The notes under the pieces: model-generated
Seen by the model: only the letters and a program-made list of their open reading frames with translations
What the model was told of the DNA's origin: nothing
The model's database searches: none
Program-made: the position numbers and the translations under genes
Shown: one piece after another, positions 26,676 through 36,332 of the stretch
Layout of the letters: each line of letters opens with the position of its first letter
How positions within the stretch are numbered: the first letter of the stretch is position 1
Assembly (NCBI RefSeq): GCF_001298735.1
Contig: NZ_CYSP01000003.1
Span: 248,001-312,000 of the forward strand
Length of the DNA: 64,000 bases
Reading direction: 5' to 3'
Source: Propionispora sp. 2/2-37
Lineage (GTDB): Bacteria; Bacillota; Negativicutes; Propionisporales; Propionisporaceae

Positions 26676-27983
26676 TTATTTCACATCGGCAGACAATCCT
26701 TGCGAATATTTTGTTCCATAACGTTCTTCCTCAATCTGCTCCAGTGTCTTGCCACTCGTATCCGGTGCTCCGATTGTCCCAATGAGCAAACTGATGGCCG
26801 CAAAAGCAACCATGAGCGCAACAGCATACCGGAAACCTAAACTTTCCATGATAATCGGAAAAGCAAAGGCCCAGACCGCGGCGGCAAAGCGCGTAACAAA
26901 GAAAGTAAACCCTTGTGCGGTTGCACGATAACGAGAAGGAAAGAGTTCACTGCACCAAAGCTGATAAAAGGCTTGCTGACCTGCTCCATTATTAATCCCC
27001 GCAAAAGCCGTAAAAGCAAAAACCATCCCCATTGTCATTGATTCCGGCGGCAAGAGCCACATAGACCAGCCTACAACGTAAATAGCGCCGATGACAAAAT
27101 ACAAAAGCTTACGGTTTATACGGTCGCCCAAACCCATAAAGATAAAAAATGTCGCTAAAATGGATATTACGAAAGACCCGACTTGCAAAGCATTACTCAT
27201 CGCATTGGAAAGATTGCCGACATGTTCAAAGATATACGGCATAAAGAATCCCCAGGTGCTTGCGCATAAATTCCAGACAGCATACACTCCGCAAAGAAAT
27301 AATACGGTTTTAAGATTAATTCCGCTAAACAGCACGCTATAGGAAATTTTCTGCATGCGCCCTTCGGCAAGCAATTCATTCTCCTTCTTCTTTGCTTCCT
27401 GCCAATCCTTAGATTCCGGCATCTGCAGCCGTTGATACCAAACCCATCCTGCGATAAGGATCAAGTGGCCGAATACCAGCCTATTTCCTAATAACCCCAA
27501 ATTGTTTACAAAAACAGATAAGAGCAGCACAACCGCCGGTCCAAGCGCCCAGGCAAATTGCGCCGAGCCACAATGTCTGGCCCTGTTTTCCGCCGGGGCC
27601 TCTTCCGCAATCATCGTCCACGACGCCACGACATCAGCGCCTACGCCCAAACCTACAATAATATAACCGCATAAGAGCATCGGATAGTTCACACCAAAAA
27701 CAATAAAGAGCATCCCGATAATATACACAAGCAGATCATAGGTATACACAAACTTGCGGCCATATTTATCACAAAGGCGGCCACCGATTAATGCCCCCAC
27801 AGCAGCAGAACCGGCATTTGAGCTCAGAGCTCCCAAAAGCCCCAGTTGGACTCCGTCCATCCCCAGATAGGATTGCCACAAGCTTAAGCCCGCAGCCCCT
27901 GCTACAATGGAGCCGGCATCAATATAACTCGTCATAGCGGCAATTATCGTTTTTTTCCATGCCGAAGGTTCTTGTTTTACCAT
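26676..27983 (-). CDS. MFS sugar transporter, probable L-rhamnose permease
   Basis: A 435-residue protein with about 12 membrane segments. The sugar-porter signatures GGRLCDKYGRKFVYTYD (loop 2-3) and GLGVGADV, plus PAENRAR after TM5, place it in the major facilitator superfamily. It is not the RhaT family of enterobacteria. Its position between rhaD and rhaM makes rhamnose the likely substrate. The start at 27983 follows AGAGG. The C-terminus SGKTLEQIEEERYG is sugar-porter-like. Confidence 0.85.
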   Translation of the reverse strand: MVKQEPSAWKKTIIAAMTSYIDAGSIVAGAAGLSLWQSYLGMDGVQLGLLGALSSNAGSAAVGALIGGRLCDKYGRKFVYTYDLLVYIIGMLFIVFGVNYPMLLCGYIIVGLGVGADVVASWTMIAEEAPAENRARHCGSAQFAWALGPAVVLLLSVFVNNLGLLGNRLVFGHLILIAGWVWYQRLQMPESKDWQEAKKKENELLAEGRMQKISYSVLFSGINLKTVLFLCGVYAVWNLCASTWGFFMPYIFEHVGNLSNAMSNALQVGSFVISILATFFIFMGLGDRINRKLLYFVIGAIYVVGWSMWLLPPESMTMGMVFAFTAFAGINNGAGQQAFYQLWCSELFPSRYRATAQGFTFFVTRFAAAVWAFAFPIIMESLGFRYAVALMVAFAAISLLIGTIGAPDTSGKTLEQIEEERYGTKYSQGLSADVK

Positions 27984-28122
27984 TGTCTTTACCTCTTTTC
28001 TCTTTATGAATAATTTCAATTACCAATAAAATCAGTATGTTCCGATAATTTAAGCTACAATGTCAGCCATAGAGAAAGGTTCGGGAAAGAGGGGATACCC
28101 CCTCATCTCCTTCCCATTTTTC

Positions 28123-28941
28123 TCAATCTAAAAATTCTTCTGCCAGGTCAATATTAAAATCTTTTGCTAAATCCCTGAATCCCTGTACAGGAATGGTTTG
28201 TCGTTTCCCGCCCATTGCCAGTACCTTTACACAAATCTCCGCCGATTTTTCCACTGTATCCATCAGACCGAAGGTGTTGTCAAAATCCTCGCCGGCGCAA
28301 AAAATGCCGTGATGCGCCCAAATTGCCACATCATACTTTTTCATCAACTTTCCTGTTGCTATGGCAATATCCCTGCCACCGGGAACCATCCAGGGAACAA
28401 CGCCCACTCCATCCGGAAAAATAACCGGACATTCGGTCATCATTTCCCACAAGGCACGCGTAAACACTTTATCTTCCAGCGGGAGTACAAAAGTAAGCGC
28501 AATGATGTTGACAGGATGCGAATGATAAATCACCCGGTATTTCCCCTTGGTTAATTCTTTCTTAATACTATGATTCATCAAATGGGTCGGAAATTCGCTG
28601 GTTGGGGTCCCCCCCTTTTCTAGCCCCCAGACAATACTGTAATTTTCTCCTTTTTCATCAATGTACACTATTGCAATATTATCCTCGGGGCATAAACTCA
28701 CATTACGCATAAATTTACCGCTGCCGGTTACCAGAAAATACTCCCCGCCTAGATTGGGCACGCTTACACCGATTGGCGTAAAGTGACTAGACGGTTTCAA
28801 TTCGGACCGGATGGCAGTGACATCTTCCGGTTTTATGCGATAACTAAAATTTCCGCCGTTCCGTTCATGCCAGCCTTTCTTAAAACCATCTTCCGTAACC
28901 CGGATAAAACCCTCAACAAATTCCATCTCTGTAATCCTCAT
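28123..28941 (-). CDS. rhaD: Rhamnulose-1-phosphate aldolase
   Basis: A 272-residue class II zinc aldolase, close to the 274 residues of E. coli RhaD. GWHERNGGNFSYRI, FLVTGSGKFMRN, VIYHSHPVNIIALT (zinc His pair) and AIWAHHGIFCAG are all present. It splits L-rhamnulose 1-phosphate into DHAP and L-lactaldehyde. It lies 3 bp from rhaA. Confidence 0.96.
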   Translation of the reverse strand: MRITEMEFVEGFIRVTEDGFKKGWHERNGGNFSYRIKPEDVTAIRSELKPSSHFTPIGVSVPNLGGEYFLVTGSGKFMRNVSLCPEDNIAIVYIDEKGENYSIVWGLEKGGTPTSEFPTHLMNHSIKKELTKGKYRVIYHSHPVNIIALTFVLPLEDKVFTRALWEMMTECPVIFPDGVGVVPWMVPGGRDIAIATGKLMKKYDVAIWAHHGIFCAGEDFDNTFGLMDTVEKSAEICVKVLAMGGKRQTIPVQGFRDLAKDFNIDLAEEFLD

Positions 28942-28944
28942 TTT

Positions 28945-30186
28945 TTATCCCCTTTTTGACAAGACCGTTTTTTCATACTCTTGTACGGCTTTTATCCAAT
29001 TTTCCCTAACCGGCACATTGTGTTTTGCGCAAAAATAATCCCAAATATCGCCAACCGGATACAATTTCAATTCTTCCTGCAACGCCATCAATTCGGAAAA
29101 TTCCCCTGTATTTTGCAATTCAGCCAGTTTTTGATGCGGTGTCAATAAAGCGTACAGCAGGGCCTTTTGCATGTTTCTCATACCAACCACCCAGGCCGCG
29201 ATGCGGTTAATACTCGCATCAAAAAAATCCAAACCAATAAATACCCTATCCAGCGCGTCGCAACGGACAATTTCCTTCGCAATTTCTTTTGTTTCATCAT
29301 CAAATAACACTACATGGTCGCTATCCCAGCGTACAGCCCGTGTTACATGCAGTGCTAGCCGGTCATAAAATAAGAGCATCGAAGGTATTTTGTCGGAAAC
29401 GACTTCAGTTGGATGATAATGGCCGTTATCCAGCAAACACAGCACATCATTTTTTGCGGCATAATTTAAATAAAATTCATGTGACCCAACAGTGTAAGAC
29501 TCCAGGCCAATACCAAACACTTTCGACTCTACACTGTCGGCAAGATACCGGGAATCCAGCTTCTCAGCGAAAATTTCATCTAAGGATTCTTTCAGCCGTT
29601 GTCTTGGACTCAAACGGTCTGCCGGAATATCTTTGTAACCGTCCGGAATCCAAATGTTGTTTAAAGCGACACCTCCCAGCGCTTTCCCAAAATATTCCGC
29701 AATTCGCCTTGAAGCTTTGCAATGGTCAATCCAAAACCTGCGAATTTCCTTATCCGGATGGGATAAAGTTAAGCCGTCAGCGGCTTTAGGATGGGAAAAC
29801 AAAGTGGGATTAAAATCTAAGCCTAACCCCCTTTCTTTTGCGAACTGTACCCACGCTTCAAAATGCTTCGGCTCCAGTTGGTCACGCTCTACTTTCTCAC
29901 CGGTAATAGCATAAGAAGCATGCAAATTAATCTTATGTTTTCCCGGTACCAGGCTAAGCGCCTGATCCATATCAGCCATCAATTCTTCCGGATTTCTCGC
30001 TTTTCCGGGATAATTTCCCGTAGCAGCAATACCACCGGATAATGCTGAAGCATTTTCAAAGCCGGAAACATCATCCCCCTGCCAACAGTGCATAGAAATT
30101 TTTACATTTTCCAGCTTTTTTAAGGCGGCCTCCACATCTACCCCCACATTCTTGTATAAATCCTTTGCAGCCTCAAATCTTGTCAT
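28945..30186 (-). CDS. rhaA: L-rhamnose isomerase
   Basis: A 413-residue metal-dependent isomerase converting L-rhamnose to L-rhamnulose. [49 protein letters not shown] and [11 protein letters not shown] are characteristic of RhaA. The start codon directly follows the rhaB stop, so the genes are coupled. Confidence 0.97.
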   Translation of the reverse strand: MTRFEAAKDLYKNVGVDVEAALKKLENVKISMHCWQGDDVSGFENASALSGGIAATGNYPGKARNPEELMADMDQALSLVPGKHKINLHASYAITGEKVERDQLEPKHFEAWVQFAKERGLGLDFNPTLFSHPKAADGLTLSHPDKEIRRFWIDHCKASRRIAEYFGKALGGVALNNIWIPDGYKDIPADRLSPRQRLKESLDEIFAEKLDSRYLADSVESKVFGIGLESYTVGSHEFYLNYAAKNDVLCLLDNGHYHPTEVVSDKIPSMLLFYDRLALHVTRAVRWDSDHVVLFDDETKEIAKEIVRCDALDRVFIGLDFFDASINRIAAWVVGMRNMQKALLYALLTPHQKLAELQNTGEFSELMALQEELKLYPVGDIWDYFCAKHNVPVRENWIKAVQEYEKTVLSKRG

Positions 30187-31596
30187 TCAGCCTTCACTCC
30201 CCACTTTTTTTATTTCGAACGACCTCTTAATGATCTCCCTGGCTTCTCTAAGCTCATTAAGGTCTTTCGTTTTTAGCATTTGGACAAGGATATTCCCCAG
30301 AGCAGTTGCCTCTACAGGCCCCGCATAGATTTCCTTGCCTGTATAGTCGGCGGTAAGCTTATTTAAATAGTCATCCTTGCTGCCCCCGCCGACAATGTGG
30401 ATTCGGGAATAGCTCTTACCGGTAATGTCCTCAATTTCCCGCACCGTGTCTGCATAACTCTTGGCCAGGCTATGGTAAGCACAAGCTAAAAGCTCACATT
30501 CGGTTTCCGGTTTTTCCTGATTTGTTCGTTCACAGTAGTCCTGCAAAGCCCGAATCATGCTTTTAGGCGCCAAAAAGGAGGCATCATTGACATCAACAAC
30601 AGAAGAAAAATAACTACCCAATTTTGCCAACGTACACAGCTCATCAAAAGAATAAGGATGCTTAAACTCTTGGCGGATGGATTGTATCAGCCAAAGTCCC
30701 ATGATGTTTTTCAGATAACGGTAACGATAATGATATCCGCCCTCATTGGTAAAATTTCTTACCCTGCTTTCTTCCGTGCAGTCCGGTATTCTGCGCTCAA
30801 TTCCCATTAGCGACCAGGTTCCCGAACTCAGGTAGATATAGTCATCATCATTGGCCGGTACGGCCAAAATGGCGGATCCGGTGTCATGCGTCGCAGGCAG
30901 AACCACTTCCGTATTAAATCCCACCAGCTTCTGTACTTCTTCTGTCAAACACCCCACCACCGTTTTGGGTAAATGTATCATGCCAAACATCTGCTTGGGC
31001 AGGTCCAGCTTCTCCAGCAATTCCCAATCCCATTCCTGCGTATCGGCATGGACTAACTGGGTGGTTGTTGCATTTGTATACTCGTTTTTTATTTCGCCTG
31101 TCAATAAAAAATTTATATATTCGGGTATCATTAAAAAGTTTTTTGCCTGCTTCAATATTTTCGGATTCTGCAGCTTAACAGCATACAATTGATAAATCGT
31201 ATTAAACGGCAATTTTTGAATTCCGTTTCGGTAATACAATTCTGGTTCACTGATGATTTCATAGACTTTTTTATCGATACCATGAGTCCGGCTGTCACGG
31301 TAGGCTACAGCATTACCTAACACCTCATGATTGTCATCAAGCAAGACAAAATCTACACCCCAGGTATCAATACCAATGCTCTTGGGAATACGGTTATAAC
31401 GTTTGCAACAGGCAATCCCCTCCACCACTTCCTGAAAAAGACGCTTTACATCCCAACAGAGATGGCCGTTTTGTTCAATGAGTTTATTTTCGAAACGATA
31501 AATTTCCTCAATACAAACTTTTTGATTCTCAATCCAGCCCAGCACATGGCGCCCACTGGATGCACCGATGTCAACAGCCAAGTAATAGTTCTTCAT
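30187..31596 (-). CDS. rhaB: Rhamnulokinase
   Basis: A 469-residue FGGY-family sugar kinase that phosphorylates L-rhamnulose at C1. YLAVDIGASSGRH is the N-terminal nucleotide loop, IGIDTWGVDFVLLD and AYRDSRT follow, PATHDTGSA is in the substrate domain, and IHIVGGGSKD is the C-terminal motif. ATG at 31596 follows GGAGGGGAAAG. It is the first gene of the minus-strand rhamnose operon, divergent from the DeoR regulator. Confidence 0.96.
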   Translation of the reverse strand: MKNYYLAVDIGASSGRHVLGWIENQKVCIEEIYRFENKLIEQNGHLCWDVKRLFQEVVEGIACCKRYNRIPKSIGIDTWGVDFVLLDDNHEVLGNAVAYRDSRTHGIDKKVYEIISEPELYYRNGIQKLPFNTIYQLYAVKLQNPKILKQAKNFLMIPEYINFLLTGEIKNEYTNATTTQLVHADTQEWDWELLEKLDLPKQMFGMIHLPKTVVGCLTEEVQKLVGFNTEVVLPATHDTGSAILAVPANDDDYIYLSSGTWSLMGIERRIPDCTEESRVRNFTNEGGYHYRYRYLKNIMGLWLIQSIRQEFKHPYSFDELCTLAKLGSYFSSVVDVNDASFLAPKSMIRALQDYCERTNQEKPETECELLACAYHSLAKSYADTVREIEDITGKSYSRIHIVGGGSKDDYLNKLTADYTGKEIYAGPVEATALGNILVQMLKTKDLNELREAREIIKRSFEIKKVGSEG

Positions 31597-31682
31597 CTTT
31601 CCCCTCCATTGCATTAATAAAATCCTAACCGAAATAATTATCCGAATCTTTTAAATCATCTTTCCGTTTGTATATTACCACA

Positions 31683-31765
31683 TAAACAAATAAAAAACAA
31701 TATAAATATTCTGTAATTTTCTTTGTTTATGTTGAAATTTCTTTGTTTAATTTATTTCTTTATGA
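31683..31765. promoter_or_regulatory. Direct and inverted TTTGTTTA repeats between rhaB and the DeoR gene
   Basis: TTTCTTTGTTTA occurs at 31718-31729 and 31738-31749, 20 bp apart, with a partial TTTCTTTATGA after them, and the inverted TAAACAAA at 31684. The region is a 300-bp AT-rich divergent promoter. The repeats are likely DeoR operators. Confidence 0.5.
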
Positions 31766-31900
31766 TTTATTGTTTCTTTTTTTGTCGCCTTTGTTGTTTT
31801 TTAAGCTAAAAACTTGTATACTAAAGTCAAATAATCGTATACACCGGACAAGAACCGCCCTTGCATTCGCTACAAAAGTACAGTGACAGAGGTGATTTTT

Positions 31901-32656
31901 ATTTTAGGCCTAGAAAGACGCCAAAAAATTATGGAGTATTTAAAGCAAGACAGCAAGGTTTATGTGAATGAGTTAAGCAAGTTGTTTAAAGTAACCGAAG
32001 AAACCATCAGGCGGGATTTAGAGAAACTCGAAAATGAGGGCTTATTATATAGAAGTCATGGCGGAGCCGTATTAAAAGAACCCATCATAGAAGATTTGTC
32101 TTTTTCCAAACGGTCGGTAGAAAATTCCCCTGCAAAACAAATCATTGCCGATAAAGCCAGGCTGTTAATCAATGACGGCGATACGATCATGGTGGATTCC
32201 AGCACAACTGCCCTGGCGCTGATTCACCTCTTGGCAAACAAAAAAAATATTACTATTATCACCAATTCGATTAAGCTGTTAAACGATTTTGCCGATACGA
32301 ATTTCACCATGATTTCCAGCGGCGGCGATTTACGGGCCCATTCCTTCGCCCAGGTCGGCACAGCGGCCTGCAAGACGCTCAGTCGTTACTACGTCGATTT
32401 CGCCATCATTAGCTGTAAGGGAATTGACCGGGAAAAGGGGATTATGGAATCCAATGAAGCCGAAAGCGATATAAAACAACAAATGATCCACCAGGCAAGG
32501 TCAACCCTTCTTTTGGTAGACCATTCAAAATTTGATAAAATCGCGTTTACAAAAACGCTTGATTTTGCCGATGTTGATTATATTGTTACCGATCAAAAAC
32601 CGGATATAAACTGGATAAATTTTTTGAAAAAACATAATATCAAACTAATATACTAA
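31901..32656 (+). CDS. DeoR family regulator of the rhamnose operon
   Basis: About 252 residues. The N-terminal winged helix (LERRQKIMEYLKQDSKVYVNELSKLF, then TEETIRRDLEKLENEGLLYRSHGGAV) is the DeoR signature. The rest is a sugar-phosphate-sensing domain with DSSTTALALIHLL and ITNSIKLLND. It probably represses rhaB onward and senses a rhamnose intermediate. The start is unusual: AGAGGTGAT at 31888-31896 is correctly spaced for an ATT codon at 31901, giving the usual family start (M)-L-G-L-E-R-R. In-frame GTG codons at 31883 and 31892 are the alternatives, but lie before or inside that site. Confidence 0.88.
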   Translation: MLGLERRQKIMEYLKQDSKVYVNELSKLFKVTEETIRRDLEKLENEGLLYRSHGGAVLKEPIIEDLSFSKRSVENSPAKQIIADKARLLINDGDTIMVDSSTTALALIHLLANKKNITIITNSIKLLNDFADTNFTMISSGGDLRAHSFAQVGTAACKTLSRYYVDFAIISCKGIDREKGIMESNEAESDIKQQMIHQARSTLLLVDHSKFDKIAFTKTLDFADVDYIVTDQKPDINWINFLKKHNIKLIY

Positions 32657-32686
32657 TAGCCAACAGTTCTTGGTAATGCTTCCGAT

Positions 32687-32746
32687 GTTTTAACACAAAA
32701 GCGGCTTTCTTGCCTTAAGGCAAGAAAGCCGCTTTTGTGTTAAAAC
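32687..32746. terminator. 60-bp perfect palindrome acting as a bidirectional terminator
   Basis: Thirty bases are followed by their exact complement with no spacer (centre 32716/32717, CCTTAAGG). It lies between the convergent DeoR and AraC genes. The stem core is AGCGGCTTTCTTGCC. Flanking T tracts are inside the outer stem (AAAA/TTTT). Confidence 0.85.
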
Positions 32747-32774
32747 CGTTATTACCGTAAAAAAGTTGAACGGT

Positions 32775-33665
32775 TCATACTTTATCCGCATCCACAATAG
32801 GCTGATAAATATCTAATTCACAATAGTCGTCTTTCGACAACGCCGTGTCAATATATTCAAACCGGAAGGTATCGGCAAAGGTAAAGCCCGAGTTAAAAAT
32901 CCATTTGGAATACATGTGAACCAGCAGCCGGCCAACCTGGCGGCCATTAAGATCATCGGGCCGGAAAAAGCCGACAAAACGAAATACTACATATTTATGA
33001 GCCGGGATGGAAACCACCTCCATCCCCTCCGGAACAGGCTCTACATCGTCCACCTGCACCGAAGGCATATAATAAATATAGCCGTTATTGTTAGCGCTCC
33101 AGTCCGTATAGCCGAAATATATCTGCGGATTGACGGCATTGGCGATCTTATTCCGTTGGTTATAAAAAAATTCCCGGCCGAAATGGTTGGCTACTTTATC
33201 ACCCGATTTGCTCATAATTTTATGCTTGACACCCATAAGGTTAAATTTCTGCCGAAACACAAAAAAAGGTTTATAAATAATTGAGTTATTTACCGACATA
33301 ATATCCTCAATATTGAGTTTCTCCTGAATAACAAACGACATTTGCTCGGAACGCACCTTCAGGGGCGTATACCCGAATTTCTTCCGGAACGCCCGGATAT
33401 AGGACTGCTCGTAATCAAAACCATATTCCAGTGCGATATCAATAATCCGCATGTTAGTACCTGTCAATTCACCGATGCTGGAGGATAGTTTACGCGATTG
33501 GACATACTCCATCAAGGGTTCGCCGGTTAACGATTTAAAGATCCGGTGCAGGTGGTATTTGGAGATGCCACAGTGCGCAGCAATCTGATCCAACGTAATT
33601 TTTGCATATAAATGCTCTTCTATATAATGGATGCATGCCGAAATTGTCGCTTTTACGTCAATCAT
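32775..33665 (-). CDS. AraC family regulator with GyrI-like effector domain
   Basis: A 296-residue protein. The AraC/XylS DNA-binding domain is N-terminal (ITLDQIAAHCGISKYHLHRIFKSLTG, then IIDIALEYGFDYEQSYIRAFRKKFGYTPLKVR). The C-terminal ~160 residues form an effector-binding domain of the GyrI/SoxS-Rob type (VEVVSIPAHKYVVFRFVG-like strand; YCELDIYQPI at the end). Such proteins often bind amphipathic drugs or peptides. ATG at 33665 follows GAGGAGTGAGTAC. It follows fabF on the same strand by 50 bp. Confidence 0.85.
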   Translation of the reverse strand: MIDVKATISACIHYIEEHLYAKITLDQIAAHCGISKYHLHRIFKSLTGEPLMEYVQSRKLSSSIGELTGTNMRIIDIALEYGFDYEQSYIRAFRKKFGYTPLKVRSEQMSFVIQEKLNIEDIMSVNNSIIYKPFFVFRQKFNLMGVKHKIMSKSGDKVANHFGREFFYNQRNKIANAVNPQIYFGYTDWSANNNGYIYYMPSVQVDDVEPVPEGMEVVSIPAHKYVVFRFVGFFRPDDLNGRQVGRLLVHMYSKWIFNSGFTFADTFRFEYIDTALSKDDYCELDIYQPIVDADKV

Positions 33666-33715
33666 GTACTCACTCCTCATGAACCTGACACCGGAATCCC
33701 CCTGCGTCGACAGTC

Positions 33716-34951
33716 TCATTGATAGTCTTTAAAAATCAAAACTGCATTATGCCCGCCGAATCCGAAGGAATTGCTTAAAGCGTGCGTAATTTCCCCAGGC
33801 TTGCCATAATTAGGAATATATTGTAAATCACATTCCGGATCGGCCGTCCTATAATTAATAGTAGGCGGCAAATAGCTGTCTTTTATGGCATAAGCAGTCA
33901 GAATGGACTCAATGGCCCCTGCAGCCCCCATTAAATGTCCCGTCATAGATTTTGTAGAACTTACGGCAAGTTGATAGGCGTGTTCCCCAAATACGGATTT
34001 GATCGCGGCAGTTTCCGCTTTATCATTTAACCCGGTGGACGTCCCATGAGCATTGATATATTGAATATCACTCGGCTGTAAACCGGCATCGGCCAGCGCC
34101 AGCCTTATACAGTCCGCCGCTCCTTCGCCATTAGGAGTAACCGCTGTAATGTGGTAGGCATCATTTGTACAGCCATAACCTACAATTTCAGCGATAATGT
34201 TTGCCCCCCGTTTTAACGCATGATTTAATTCTTCGAGAATCAGGACGCCGGCTCCTTCTCCCATAACAAACCCATCCCGTTCTTTATCGAAGGGCCTGCT
34301 GGCCGTCGACGGGTCCGAATTGGTCGTCATCGCCTTATTGGCACAAAAGCCGGCCATCGCCAGACGGGTAATGGGCGCTTCCGTGCCACCGGCAATCATA
34401 ATATCAGCGGCATTTCTCTGTATAATTTTATAAGCATCACCGATAGCATTTGCCGATGTGGCACAAGCGGTGACCACACATTCTACGATTCCCTTGATTC
34501 CATAGCGGATAGCCGCCATCCCGGCCGCCATGTTAGGCAGCATCATGGGTATCAGAAACGGGCTGACCCGGTTTGCCCCCTTCTCCAGAAGTACGTGATG
34601 CTGGCTTTCAAGTGTCTCCAGTCCGCCGATACCGGAACCGATGATCATGCCTATCTTTCCTTCTTTTATCCGTTCGCTGGAAATACACGAATCCTCCAGC
34701 GCCATCTGGGTTGCCGCTATAGCATATTGCGTAAACCGGTCCATTCTTTTTATCTCTTTCGCTCCCATAAAAGCGTGGGGATCAAAATCCTTGATTTCAG
34801 CCGCAACCTGGGTAGGAAGATCGGCCACATCAATCCGTTCAATCCGGCTAATGCCGGATGTGCCGTTCTTGACTGCCTGCCAAAGATTTTTTGCGCCTAA
34901 CCCCAGGGACGTAACTGCTCCCATTCCCGTTATCACAACGCGTCGTTTCAT
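33716..34951 (-). CDS. fabF: 3-oxoacyl-ACP synthase II
   Basis: A 411-residue condensing enzyme that elongates acyl-ACP with malonyl-ACP. RRVVITGMGAVTSLG starts the protein; the catalytic triad is Cys in VVTACATSANAIG, His in NAHGTSTGLNDKAE and His in SMTGHLMGAAGA. GHNAVLIF ends it. Length is standard. It stands outside any fatty-acid gene cluster, so it may be a second FabF copy. The start at 34951 follows GGAGGAAAGG. Confidence 0.93.
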   Translation of the reverse strand: MKRRVVITGMGAVTSLGLGAKNLWQAVKNGTSGISRIERIDVADLPTQVAAEIKDFDPHAFMGAKEIKRMDRFTQYAIAATQMALEDSCISSERIKEGKIGMIIGSGIGGLETLESQHHVLLEKGANRVSPFLIPMMLPNMAAGMAAIRYGIKGIVECVVTACATSANAIGDAYKIIQRNAADIMIAGGTEAPITRLAMAGFCANKAMTTNSDPSTASRPFDKERDGFVMGEGAGVLILEELNHALKRGANIIAEIVGYGCTNDAYHITAVTPNGEGAADCIRLALADAGLQPSDIQYINAHGTSTGLNDKAETAAIKSVFGEHAYQLAVSSTKSMTGHLMGAAGAIESILTAYAIKDSYLPPTINYRTADPECDLQYIPNYGKPGEITHALSNSFGFGGHNAVLIFKDYQ

Positions 34952-35110
34952 GATTTCCTTTCCTCCATTTCTGTCTATCAATAATAAAAAAATTCAATTG
35001 AAAATCTCTTATTTAAGCTTTGGCTCCAGTCCAAACAATATAACTGTACCACAGATGATTCTTTAAAAATGAACAGCTATTGCTTTCAGAAACAACCCGC
35101 TCCAGTAAAA

Positions 35111-35165
35111 ATAAAAAACACCCTTAACGTTTTACAGGGTTTCCCATACCTAACCTAAGAGTGTT
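35111..35165 (-). terminator. Terminator of the cupin-AraC gene
   Basis: On the minus strand AACACTCTTA and TAAGGGTGTT pair with one mismatch around a 29-nt loop, then TTTTTTATTTTT follows, 100 bp beyond the stop codon. The rest of 34952-35265 holds only the fabF leader. Confidence 0.7.
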
Positions 35166-35265
35166 CTAATGGATATTATTTATTGATTTTTAATAGCCCG
35201 GCCAGGTTGTCAATAATAACAACCTTAATTTTCCCTGCAATAAAGAGTTACGGAATTTCCTGCCG

Positions 35266-36210
35266 CTACCGTAGCACCTCGTTATATAATTGGCTTGATT
35301 CACTTTTTCCTAGATTGTGATGCTGTTTCGGCGAAACGCCAAACATCTTTTTAAAAGACCGGGTAAAATTGGAATAGTCATGAAAGCCGCTTTCCATCCA
35401 GGCCATAGTGACCGAATAACCGGCTTGCAGCATTTGGTTGGCCCTAATCAGTCTTTTCTGCAAAACATAATTATGGATGCTGTACCCGGTATGATATTTG
35501 AATTTGCGCATCAGATGATATTTACTGAGATAAAAAATTGCGGCTAATTTTTCAATGGACAAATCCTGTGTAAGATGACTGTCTATATATTGCAATATAT
35601 TACAGATAGTTTCATCCCGCATAATACCGGCGGGCAACACCCCGGTCTCCCTGTTCAAAGCCATTCTGTTTAAATATACAATGAATTGTAAAAGCAACGA
35701 GTTAAGCAGGATTTGATTACCAAAACTCTCCTTCCGGCAGGCTGCATCCATTTGCTCAAGAATGGTTTTAACAATTCTTAGCATGTCCGGTGACATACTA
35801 AGTAAATTGGACTTTTGTTGATAGGCCAGTTCAAAACAAGTCAATAGATTATCACTTTCGGCATGGCAGTTCCGGAGAAAAGAAGGACTTACCCATAAAA
35901 TCATACGCTTGTAAGGAACTGTTATATCAATAACCGGCTTATGAATGGCAGCATGATGAATCAGCAGAATATCCCATGGCTTTAGTTGATAAGCAACCCC
36001 TTCAATGCAGTACGTTACATTTCCGGAAAGGAAAATAACAACCTTATGAAAATCATGATAGTGGGCTTCAATCTGCAGTTGCTTAGTATCACATAAATTG
36101 AAAAAGTTGAAATCTCGCGAAAGGTAACCTCTTTTTTTATGGGGAAGGCACATCTCTGTTTCCATATACTCATACTCCCAAAGATCATTTATTTCCTTAT
36201 TATTCGCCAT
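35266..36210 (-). CDS. AraC family regulator with N-terminal cupin
   Basis: About 314 residues. The N-terminus is a cupin sensing domain (EAHYHDFHKVVIFLSGNVTYCIEG, then AWDILLIHH-like strand). The C-terminal AraC domain reads LSIEKLAAIFYLSKYHLMRKFKYHTG, then VTMAWMESGFHDYSNFTRSFKKMFGVSPKQ. ATG at 36210 follows GGTGG and leaves a 122-bp divergent promoter before the DapF-like gene; the open frame extends to 36288 without a ribosome site. It probably controls the divergent DapF-like gene and exporter. Confidence 0.85.
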   Translation of the reverse strand: MANNKEINDLWEYEYMETEMCLPHKKRGYLSRDFNFFNLCDTKQLQIEAHYHDFHKVVIFLSGNVTYCIEGVAYQLKPWDILLIHHAAIHKPVIDITVPYKRMILWVSPSFLRNCHAESDNLLTCFELAYQQKSNLLSMSPDMLRIVKTILEQMDAACRKESFGNQILLNSLLLQFIVYLNRMALNRETGVLPAGIMRDETICNILQYIDSHLTQDLSIEKLAAIFYLSKYHLMRKFKYHTGYSIHNYVLQKRLIRANQMLQAGYSVTMAWMESGFHDYSNFTRSFKKMFGVSPKQHHNLGKSESSQLYNEVLR

Positions 36211-36332
36211 AGCATCTTTTACCACCTTTTTTAGCAGGTTAAGCAATGTCCGCCTGTTTATTTCTCTATATAATGACATTAAAAGCAATAGGCAAAAGCA
36301 ACTGGCTTTTCCTATCCAAGGAGGGCTTCACA

